Shown in pieces: positions 56,401 through 64,000 of a stretch of 64,000 nucleotides of DNA (position 1 is its first letter; each line of letters begins with the position of its first letter). The notes below the pieces were generated by a model that did no database searches, was not told the origin of the DNA, and worked only from the letters and a program-made list of their open reading frames with translations. Location: NCBI GenBank assembly GCA_903813345.2, contig CAIIXF020000011.1:14303754-14367753 (forward strand), read 5' to 3'. The stretch comes from Owenia fusiformis (lineage: Eukaryota > Annelida > Polychaeta > Sabellida > Oweniidae). Made by a program: the position numbers and the translations under genes.

Positions 56401-59400
56401 ATCAGTTATTTCACTTTGGTCATCAATTGTTACGAACAATTGCAAATCAATTTCATACTTTGTTACTCCAGGAGCAGCTCTTAATGGTACAATATGAATT
56501 CCAGCCTCTGAACTACTTGTGTCTCTCCTTTTGCGGATTTTATTTTGCAATAGGAAATCAAAAAGTGATGCATTAATCTCAGATGCATCAATTTCAAATG
56601 GATCACTTGTAACATTGGAAACAAATTCTGGACCCCAGATTGAACTTGGTGGAGAACTCGATAGGGCAACCTCTAGCAATGTTCTTTTATGATGTATTAT
56701 AATAGATGTTATTGTAGCTGTTGGTACAGTTTCTGAAACACTTATTCCAACATATGGAAGCTCTTCTGGATTAGTACTATTTATTGGTACTTTTGGGGTC
56801 CAACTCATTGGATTCATGGACTCAAAAAGTATGGCATTATAATTGCTATCTTCTTGGTTTGAAGACAAGCTAATGTTAATAGCAGTTAAGATATCATATG
56901 GGACCATGTCCAATTGATCATCAGTATCTCCTGATTCCTCACCAGAATTACTTCCAGACTCTAATGCAGATCCTTCTCCAGATCCAGATCCACTTCCAGA
57001 TTCTAATGTATCTCCTTCTCCAGATCCAGATGCACTTCCAGACTCCAATGCTGATCCTTCTCCAGAAGCAAATGCACTTCCAGACTCTAATGCAGATCTT
57101 TCTTCAGATCCACTTCCAGACTCTAATGCAGATCTTTCTCCAGATCCACTTCCAGATTCTAATGCAGATCCTTCTGCAGATCCAGACGCACTTCCAGAAT
57201 CTAATGCAGATATTTCCCCAGATACAGATGCACTTCCAGATTCTAATGCAGATCTTTCCCCAGATCCAGATGCACTTCCAGATTCTAATGCAGATCCTTC
57301 TCCAGATCGAGATGCACTTCCAGACTCTAATGCAGATCCTTCCCCAGATCCAGATGCACTTTCAGATTCTAATGCAGATCCTTCTCCAGATCCAGATGCA
57401 CTTCCAGACTCTAATGCAGATCCTTCCCCAGATCGAGATGCACTTCCAGATTCTAATGCAGATCCTTCTCCAGATCCAGATGCACTTCCAGACTCTAATG
57501 CAGATCCTTCCCCAGATCTAGATGCACTTCCGGACTCTAATGCTGATCCTTCTCCAGATCCAGATGCACTTCCAGACTCTAATGCGGATCTTCCTCCAGA
57601 TCCAGATCCACTTCCAGACTCTAATGCAGATCCTTCCCCAGATCCAGATGCACTTCCAGACTCTAATGCAGATCCTTCTCCAGATCCAGATGCACTTCCA
57701 GACTCTAATGCGGATCTTCCTCCAGATCCAGATCCACTTCCAGACTCTAATGCAGATCCTTCCCCAGATCCAGGTGCACTTCCAGACTCTAATGCAGATC
57801 CTTCTCCAGATCCAGATGCAATTCCAGACTCTAATGCGGATCCTTTTCCAGATGCAGATACACTTCCAGACTCTAATGCGGATCCTTCTCCAGATGCACT
57901 TCCAAACTCTAATGCAGATCCTTCTTCAGATGCAGATGCACTTCCAGACTCTAATGCTGATCCTTCTCCAGATCCAGATGCACTTCCAGACTCTAATGCA
58001 GATCCTTCTCCAGATCCAGGTGCACTTCCAGACTCTAATGCTGATCCCTCTGCAGATCCAGATGCACTTCCAGACTCTAATGCAGATCCTTCTTCAGATC
58101 CTAATGGACTTCCAGATTCTAACGCTGATCCTTCTGGAGATCCAGACGCACTTCCAGACCCTAATGCAGATTCTTCTCCAGATCCAGATGCACTTCCAGA
58201 CTCTAATGCAGATCCTTCTCCAGATCCAGATGCACTTCCAGACTCTAATGCAGATCTTTCTTCAGATCCAGATCCACTTTCAGACTCTAATGCAGATCCT
58301 TCTTTAGATCCAGATGCACTTCCAGACTCTAATGCAGGTCTTTCTTCAGATCCAGATGCACTTCCAGACTCCAATGCAGATCCTTCTCCAGATGCAGACG
58401 CACTTCCAGACTCTAATGTTGATCCCTCTGCAGATCCAGATCCACTTCCAGACTCTAATAAAGATCCTTCTGCATCTCCCGAAGAATCAGTAATTTCACT
58501 TTGGTCATCAATTGTTACCAACAATTGCAAATCAATTTCATAACTTGTTACTCCATGAGCAGCTCTTATTGGTACAATATAAAATCCAGCCTCTGAACTA
58601 CTTGTGTCTCTCCTTTTGCGGATTTTATTTTGCAATAGGAAATCAAAAAGTGATGCATTAATCTCAGATGCATCAATTTCAAATGGATCACTTGTAACAT
58701 TGGAAACAAATTCTGGACCCCAGATTGAACTTGGTGGAGAACTCGATAGGGCAACCTCTAGCAATGTTCTTTTATGATGTATTATAATAGATGTTATTGT
58801 AGCTGTTGGTACAGTTTCTGAAACACTTATTCCAACATATGGAAGCTCTTCTGGATTAGTACTATTTATTGGTACTTTTGGGGTCCAACTTATTGGATTC
58901 ATGGACTCAAAAAGTATTGCATTATAATTGCTATCTTCTTGGTTTGAAGACAAGCTAATGTTAATAGCAGTTAAAATATCATATGGGACCATGGCCAATT
59001 GATCATCAGTATCTCCTGATTCCTCACCAGAATTGCTTTTTATGGGGCCAGATCCAGATATCCCTGATCCACTTTCTCCAGAAAATTCCTTGGATGATTC
59101 ATAATCTTCTTTCTCCTGAACCATAATCTGCATGTCTATTCTGTACATATCAACTCCATATGGAGCTCGTAAAGGTACAATATACACATCCTTGTTAATA
59201 TGGAACAATTTTCTTGGATCGATGATGAATGGGTCACTTGTGACATCAGCTATCATATCTGGTTCCCAATTTGGTCCTGGAGGTGTACTTGAAATTGCAA
59301 CAACATGCAATGTGTTCTGGTGGTATATGACTATTTTCGTTGGCCTGATGGACTGTAGATATTCTTCATGGAATTTCGCGTCAATTCTCAAGAAAGGCAA

Positions 59401-62400
59401 TGGATCTGAACTCTCTCTAGGCACTTGAGGTGTCCAACTATCCTTGTTATCTGCTGTCCACACAACTTCACTTGGATTACTATACATCTGGTTAGATGAG
59501 AAAATAGAGGGATCTGCCTTTATCAAAATGTCAAATGATTCCATATCGCCTGAACCAGATCCACTTGCAACATCACCTGACCCAAAATCTCCAGACTGTC
59601 CATCTTGGACTTTTACAACAATTATTTGCATGTCTATCGTGTACATATCAACTCCATATAGAGCTCGTAAAGGTACAATAAACATAATCTTGTTGATATG
59701 GAACAATTTCCTTGGATCAATGATGAATGGATCACTTGTGACATCAGCAATCATATCTGGTTCCCAATTTGGTCCTGGGGGTGTACTTGATATTGCAACA
59801 GCACGCAGTGTATTCTGGTGGTATATGACTATTTTTGTTGGCCTGATTGATCGTAAAGAATCTTCATGGAATATTGCATCAATTCGCAAGAAAGGCAATG
59901 GATCTGAACTCTCTCTTGGTACTCGAGGAGTCCAACTATCCTTGTTATCTGGTGTCCAAATAACATCACTAGGATTACTAAACATCTGGTTAGATGTGAA
60001 GATAGAGGGATCTGCTTTTATCAAAATGTCAAATCGATCCATGTCGATCAAACCAGATCCACTTGCAACCTCACCTGAACCTAAATCTCCAGACTGTCCA
60101 TCTTGGACTTTTACAGCCATAATTTGCATGTTTATCTTGTACATATCAACTCCATATGGAGCTCGTAAAGGTACAATATACATAATCTTGTTGATATGGA
60201 ACAACTTTCTTGGGTCAATGATGAATGGGTCACTTATGACATCAGCAATCATATCTGGTTCCCAATTTGGTCCAGGGGGTGTACTTGAAATTGCAACAAC
60301 ATGCAATGTGTTCTGGTGATATATGACTATTTTGGTTGGCCTAATTGATCGTAAAAATTCTTTGTTGAATGTTGCATCAATTCTCAAGAAAGGCAATTGA
60401 TCTTGACTATCTCTGGGTACTCGAGGAGTCCAACTATCCTTGTTATCTGCTGTCCAAACGACTTCATTAGGACTACTATACATCTGGTTGGATGAGAAGA
60501 TAGAGGGATCTGCCTTTATCAAAATGTCAAATGGCTCCATATCGTCTAAACCAGATCCACTTGAAACATCACCTGAACCAAAATCTCCAGACTGTCCATC
60601 TTGAATTTCTACTACCATAATTTGCATGTCTATCTTGTACATATCAACTCCATATGGAGCTCGTAAAGGTACAATAAACATAACCTTGTTGATATGGAAC
60701 AATTTTCTTGGATCAATGATGAATGGATTACTTCTGACATCAGCAATCATATCTGGTTCCCAATTAGGTCCTGGGGGTGTACTTGAAATTGCAACAGTAT
60801 GCAATGTATTCTGGTGATATAAGACTATTTTGGTAGGCCTAAATGATCGAAGATACTCTTCATTGAATGTTGCATCAATTCGCAGGAAAGGCAATGGATC
60901 TGAACTCTCTCTAGGTACTTGAGGAGTCCAACTATCCTTGTTATCTTTTGTCCAAACAACTTCACTAGGATTACTATACATCTGGTTTGAGTAAAAAATG
61001 GAGGGATCTGCCTTTATCAAAATGTCAAATGGCTCCATATCATCTAAACCAGATCCACTTGAAATGTCACCTGAACCAAAATCTCCAGACTGTCCATCTT
61101 GAATTTCTACTACCATAATTTGCATGTCTATCTTGTACATATCAACTCCATATTGAGCTCGTAAAGGTACAATAAACATAACATTGTTGATATGATACAA
61201 TTTTCTTGGATCAATGATGAATGGATCACTTGTGACATCAGCAATCATATCTGGTTCCCAATTAGGTCCTGGGGGTGTACTTGAAATTGCAAAAGTATGC
61301 AATGTATTCTGGTGATATAAGACTATTTTGGTTGGCCTAAATGATCGAAGATACTCTTCATGGAATGTTCCATCAATTCGCAAGAAAGGCAATGGATCTG
61401 AACTCTCTCTAGGTACTTGAGGAGTCCAACTATCCTTGTTATCTGCTGTCCACACAACTTCACTAGGATTACTATACATCTGGTTAGATGAGAAAATAAA
61501 GGGATCTGCATTTTTCAAAATGTCAAATGGCTCCGTATCGTCTGAACCAGATCCACTTGAAATGTCACCTGAACCAAAATCTCCAGACTGCGCATCTTGA
61601 ATTTCTACAACTATTACTTGCATATCTATCTTGTACATATCAACTCCATATGGAGCTCGTAAAGGTACAATATACACAACCTTGTCAACATGGAACAACT
61701 TTCTGGGATTGATGATGAATGGATCACTTATTACATCAGCAATCATATCTGGTTCCCAATATGCTCCTGGGGCTGTACTTGAAATTGCAAGAGCCCGCAA
61801 TGTGTTCTGGTGGTATATGACTATTTTTGTTGGCCTTACTGATCGTAAAAAATCTTCATGTAATATTCCATCAATTCGCAAGAAAGGCAATGGATCTGAA
61901 CTATCTCTAGGTACTTGAGGAGTCCAACTATACTTGTTATTTCGCGTCCAAACAACTTCATTAGGATTACTATACATCTGGTTAGATGAGAAGATAGAGG
62001 GATCTGCCTTTATCAAAATGTCAAATGGCTCCATATCGTCTAAACCAGATCCACTTGAAACATCACCTGAACCAAAATCTCCAGACTGTCCTTGAATTTC
62101 TAAAGCCATGATTTGCATGTCTATCTTGTACATATCAACTGCATATGGAGCTCGTAAAGGTACAATATACACAACCTTGTTAATATGGAACAATTTTCTT
62201 GGATCAATGATGAATGGATCACTTGTGACATCAGCAATCATATCTGGTTCCCAATTAGGTCCTGGGGGTGTACTTGAAATTGCAACAGTATGCAATGTAT
62301 TCTGGTGATATAAGACTATTTTGGTTGGCCTAAAGGATCGAATATACCTTTCGTGGAATGTTGCATCAATTCGCAAGAAAGGCAATGGATCTGAACTATC

Positions 62401-64000
62401 TCTGGGTACTTGAGGAGTCCAACTATCCTTGTTGTCTTTTGTCCAAACAACTTCACTAGGATTACTATACATCTGGTTTGAGTAAAAAATGGAGGGATCT
62501 GCCTTTATCAAAATGTCAAATAGCTCCATATCGTCCAAACCAGATCCACTTGCAACATCACCTGAACCAAAATTTCCAGACTGTCCATCTTGGACTTCTA
62601 AAACCATTATTTGCATGTCTATCTTGTACATATCAACTCCATATGGAGCTCGTAAAGGTACAATATACACAACCTTGTTAATATGGAACAACTTTCTCGG
62701 ATTTATGATTAATGGATCACTTATTACATCAGCAATCATATCTGGTTCCCAATATGCTCCCGGAGCTGTACTTGAAATTGCAAGAGCCCGCAATGTGTTC
62801 TGGTGGTATATGACTATTTTTGTTGGCCTTATTGATCGTAAAAAATTTTCATGTAATATTCCATCAATTCGCAAGAAAGGCAATGGATCTGAAATATCTC
62901 TTGGTACTTGGGGAGTCCAACTATACTTGTTATCTTGTGTCCAAACGACTTCATTAGGATTACTATACATCTGGTTAGATGAGAAGATAGAGGGATCTAC
63001 CTTTATCAAAATGTCAAATGGCTCCATATCGTCTGAGCCAGATCCACTTGCAATATCACCTGAACCGGAATCACCAGACTGTCCATCTTGAATCTCTACA
63101 ACTATAACTTGCATGTCTATCTTGTACATATCAACTCCATAGGGAGCTCGTAAAGGTACAATATACACAACCTTGTTAATATGGAATAATCTTCTTGGAT
63201 CAATGATGAAAGGATCACTTGTGACATCAGCAATCATATCTGGTTCCCAATTTGGTCCTGGAGGTGCACTTGAAATTGCAACAGTGCGCAATGTATTCTG
63301 GTGATATAAGACTATTTTGGTTGGCCTAAATGATCGAAGATACTCTCCATGGAATGTTGCATCAATTCGCAAAAAAGGCAATGGATCTGAACTATCTCTA
63401 GGTACTTGAGGAGTCCAACTATCCTTGTTATCTTTTGTCCAAACAACTTCACTAGGATTACTGTACATCTGGTTTGAGTAAAAAATGGAGGGATCTGCCT
63501 TCATCAAAATGTCAAATTGCCCAATATCATCCAAACCAGATCCACTTGAAATATCACCCGAACCAAAATCTCCAGATTGTCCATCTTGAATCTGTACAAC
63601 TATTATTTGCATGTCTATCTTGTACATATCAACTCCATATGGAGCTCGTAATGGTACAATATACACAACCTTGTTAATATGGAATAATTTTTTTGGATCA
63701 ATGATGAATGGATCGCTTGTGACATCAGCAATCATATCTGGTTCCCAATTTGGTCCTGGAGGTGTACATGAAATTGCTACAGTAAGCACTGTGTTCTGAT
63801 GATATATGATTATCTTTGTTGGCTTAATGAATTCTATATATTCTTCATGGAGTTTTGCATCAATTCTCAAGAAAGGCAACGGATCTGTACTATCTCTTGG
63901 TACTTGAGGAGTCCAACTATCCTTGTTATCTGGTCTCCACACAACTTCACTAGGATTACTAGACATCTGGTTCGATGAGAAGATAGAGGGATCTGCCTTT
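40853..64000 (-). CDS. Giant Mucin-4-like transmembrane proteoglycan, 5' partial (25 exons)
   Basis: One gene spans 23 kb. I placed 25 exons whose GT/AG sites and phases are all mutually consistent, giving about 5,300 residues with the N-terminus beyond the window. Order: ten ~166-residue modules, two furin-site modules each followed by a Ser-Gly array, a last module, EGF, EGF, NIDO, AMOP, VWD, a Muc4/SUSD2-type region, about nine EGF domains, a Thr/Ser/Pro mucin array, SEA, EGF, a membrane helix and a ~120-residue tail. NIDO-AMOP-VWD-EGF-membrane is the Mucin-4 plan, so the product is expected at the cell surface as a large glycosylated or adhesive molecule. The module and Ser-Gly half has no Mucin-4 counterpart that I know of. 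Exon limits are detailed in the following entries. Confidence 0.9.
41976..43102 (-). CDS. Mucin-like gene exons: membrane-proximal EGF and transmembrane helix
   Basis: Exons 43015-43102 (enters phase 1, leaves phase 2) and 41976-42170 (leaves phase 2). The EGF is [17 protein letters not shown], then [15 protein letters not shown]. The helix follows ([20 protein letters not shown]...), then the stop-transfer [12 protein letters not shown], so the C-terminus is cytoplasmic. Confidence 0.9.
43336..44074 (-). CDS. Mucin-like gene exons: SEA domain with GSVAF (three exons)
   Basis: Exons 43956-44074, 43644-43711 and 43336-43532 (phases 1, 0, 2, out 1). The joined sequence runs [18 protein letters not shown] ... 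[39 protein letters not shown] and ends [16 protein letters not shown]. The RGSVAF motif (codons 43517-43528) sits at the beta-turn where SEA domains of MUC1-type mucins self-cleave between Gly and Ser. Extracellular, just before the membrane. Confidence 0.88.
44194..45267 (-). CDS. Mucin-like gene exon: EGF plus Thr/Ser/Pro mucin array
   Basis: Phase 1-1 exon of 358 codons. It starts [15 protein letters not shown] and [17 protein letters not shown] to complete EGF domains, then from about 45080 to 44200 is a repeat of 7 residues ([14 protein letters not shown] and variants; 21 bp unit), a dense O-glycosylation tract. The donor is GTACCA after ...TTSGNG, weaker than its neighbours but required by the phase of the next exon. 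Confidence 0.9.
45616..47637 (-). CDS. Mucin-like gene exons: EGF cluster (five exons)
   Basis: All exons are phase 1-1: 47479-47637 ([16 protein letters not shown]), 47118-47240 ([15 protein letters not shown]), 46506-46874 (three domains: [34 protein letters not shown]), 46002-46259 ([16 protein letters not shown], then [16 protein letters not shown]) and 45616-45795 ([14 protein letters not shown], then [16 protein letters not shown]). Most start with the D-X-D/N-E calcium-binding motif. Symmetric phase allows free exon gain or loss, typical of EGF arrays. Confidence 0.92.
47972..49006 (-). CDS. Mucin-like gene exons: post-VWD Muc4/SUSD2-like region (two exons)
   Basis: Exons 48559-49006 (enters phase 1, leaves phase 2) and 47972-48144 (leaves phase 1). 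Contains [31 protein letters not shown], then an Ig-like or cadherin-like strand pattern ([30 protein letters not shown]), and ends [17 protein letters not shown] ... [10 protein letters not shown]. The same order follows VWD in Mucin-4-type proteins. Many Asn-X-Ser/Thr sites. Confidence 0.85.
49095..49161 (-). pseudogene. Duplicated exon fragment inside an intron
   Basis: Bases 49095-49161 copy the 5' part of the exon ending at 49006, including its acceptor (catatacag). The minus strand reads [14 protein letters not shown] and then hits a stop (VDT-stop) where the true exon reads TNNTIFRY-type sequence and continues. A decayed partial tandem duplication of about 120 bp; skipped in my gene model. 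Confidence 0.75.
49251..50461 (-). CDS. Mucin-like gene exons: VWD domain with GDPH (three exons)
   Basis: Exons 50228-50461, 49818-49955 and 49251-49442, all phase 1-1. The domain starts [20 protein letters not shown] and ends with [20 protein letters not shown], the von Willebrand type D hallmarks. The GDPH codons at 50436-50447 are the sequence at which MUC2, MUC5AC and Muc4 undergo autocatalytic cleavage between Asp and Pro, so cleavage here is plausible. Confidence 0.92.
50646..51554 (-). CDS. Mucin-like gene exons: AMOP domain (two exons)
   Basis: Exons 51307-51554 (enters phase 1, leaves phase 0) and 50646-50856 (leaves phase 1). The AMOP pattern is clear: [12 protein letters not shown], then [14 protein letters not shown], then [39 protein letters not shown] (adhesion-associated domain in MUC4 and other proteins) is an extracellular, Cys-rich adhesion-linked domain. 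A basic patch [15 protein letters not shown] lies in the first exon. Confidence 0.9.
51841..53119 (-). CDS. Mucin-like gene exons: NIDO domain (three exons)
   Basis: Exons 52986-53119, 52377-52775 and 51841-52048 join in phases 1, 0, 0 and leave in phase 1. Features: [13 protein letters not shown] start, [102 protein letters not shown]. This matches the nidogen-type extracellular domain found at this position in Mucin-4, alpha-tectorin and SUSD2-related proteins. Its direct partner is unknown; in these families it sits in adhesive or matrix contexts. Confidence 0.88.
53400..53522 (-). CDS. Mucin-like gene exon: calcium-binding EGF
   Basis: Phase 1-1 exon, acceptor attacag, donor gtaagt. Encodes [16 protein letters not shown] and then [11 protein letters not shown], six Cys in EGF spacing with the D-V-N-E calcium-binding start. 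Confidence 0.9.
53757..64000 (-). CDS. Giant first visible exon (>10.2 kb) of the mucin-like gene
   Basis: An open frame runs from the window edge to the donor GAAG|GTGAGG at 53757 and ends in phase 1. It encodes about 3,414 residues. The frame is still open at 64000 inside another module (KADPSIF), so the exon, or at least the gene, continues to the right. Its last ~35 residues form an EGF domain ([20 protein letters not shown]...). Exons of this length are typical of repeat-bearing mucin and matrix genes. Confidence 0.92.
53860..54290 (-). repeat. Last module (13) before the EGF domain
   Basis: Diverged member: [85 protein letters not shown]. It lacks the RKRR insert. Together with modules 11 and 12 it shows which positions are kept in the family (SWTP, PT-I/V-Y/HH, TSDP, VPL, DLQ/DMQ). 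Confidence 0.85.
54300..56399 (-). repeat. Ser-Gly/acidic 14-residue array 2 (42 bp unit)
   Basis: About 48-50 units of the same 42 bp repeat as 56945-58489, with occasional 12-residue units. The plus strand has no stops in two frames over much of it, producing spurious Asp/Pro/Asn-rich frames. Confidence 0.93.
56400..56944 (-). repeat. Variant module 12 with RKRR furin-type site
   Basis: Almost base-identical to module 11, including the RKRR codons at 56523-56534 and the [12 protein letters not shown] lead-in, while the arrays around it vary. This indicates that [module + array] was duplicated as a block of about 2.1 kb, or that the modules are homogenised by gene conversion. Confidence 0.88.
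56945..58489 (-). repeat. Ser-Gly/acidic 14-residue array 1 (42 bp unit)
   Basis: Roughly 36 tandem units of the type [14 protein letters not shown] with point variants. Every unit offers several Ser-Gly dipeptides next to Glu, the setting of glycosaminoglycan attachment in known proteoglycan cores. No Cys and almost no aromatic residues. The first unit follows module 11 directly; the last runs into [13 protein letters not shown] before module 12. Confidence 0.93.
58490..59000 (-). repeat. Variant module 11 with RKRR furin-type site
   Basis: Diverged form of the same module: [61 protein letters not shown], then an insert with [12 protein letters not shown] before [11 protein letters not shown]. 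The R-K-R-R (58609-58620) fits the furin consensus R-X-K/R-R and is followed by a Ser-rich, probably exposed stretch. Several Asn-X-Ser/Thr sites are present. Confidence 0.85.
59030..64000 (-). repeat. Ten tandem ~166-residue modules (498 bp unit)
   Basis: Module starts are marked by SNPSEVVW-type motifs near 63950, 63450, 62955, 62458, 61960, 61462, 60965, 60467, 59970 and 59470. Shared features per module: [105 protein letters not shown], then an acidic Ser/Gly linker ([16 protein letters not shown]). There are no cysteines, and alternating hydrophobic strands suggest a beta-sandwich. I do not recognise the domain family. High copy-to-copy identity indicates recent amplification or gene conversion. 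Confidence 0.9.

Noticed and set aside
54113-56497. 794-residue plus-strand frame rich in [11 protein letters not shown]
   Set aside because: It is the opposite-strand reading of the 42 bp Ser-Gly array. The minus-strand frame is continuous over 10 kb with flanking domains and splice sites, while this one has no start context, no domain and ends where the repeat ends.
56898-58307. Plus-strand [14 protein letters not shown] frames
   Set aside because: Another shadow frame of the 42 bp array; low-complexity and without any context.

Overview
This is an AT-rich, intron-containing animal genome segment. It most likely comes from a marine invertebrate deuterostome (an echinoderm is my best guess). 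The reasons are tandem intronless Toll-like receptor genes, a giant EGF-rich transmembrane mucin or proteoglycan, and mariner-like and foldback-type transposons. The species cannot be named from sequence alone.

Layout. Positions 392-27232 are a direct tandem segmental duplication: copy A (392-7678 plus 17987-18093) and copy B (18094-27232). Each copy holds one intact single-exon Toll-like receptor gene on the minus strand (4340-6910 and 22410-24977). Copy A was later split by a 10.3 kb inverted-repeat (foldback) mobile element at 7679-17986. Copy B keeps the empty target site at 26804-26806. Copy B in turn gained a mariner-derived element (25092-26164) and a small hAT-like element (26878-27193). 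The copies therefore date each other's insertions.

Positions 27233-34800 are repeat-rich and gene-poor. They hold a ~230 bp tandem repeat, a minisatellite, an older diverged trace of the duplicated unit and a decayed mobile-element ORF near 32.2-33.0 kb. A small two-exon multipass membrane protein gene lies at 34869-36494 on the plus strand. It is followed by an inverted-repeat MITE (36612-37090) and a nested pair of TA-flanked mariner-type elements (37205-38476 with 37277-37926 inside).

Positions 40853-64000 are one minus-strand gene, 5' truncated by the window edge, for which I could place 25 exons with consistent splice phase. It encodes about 5,300 residues in the window. In order these are: ten ~166-residue tandem modules; two variant modules with furin-type RKRR sites, each followed by a long Ser-Gly/acidic 14-residue repeat array; a final module and an EGF domain; then EGF, NIDO, AMOP, VWD (with GDPH), a Muc4/SUSD2-like region, many EGF domains, a Thr/Ser/Pro mucin array, SEA (with GSVAF), EGF, a membrane segment and a ~120-residue tail. 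The downstream half follows the Mucin-4 plan. The upstream half looks like a lineage-specific proteoglycan extension and is the best candidate here for something undescribed.
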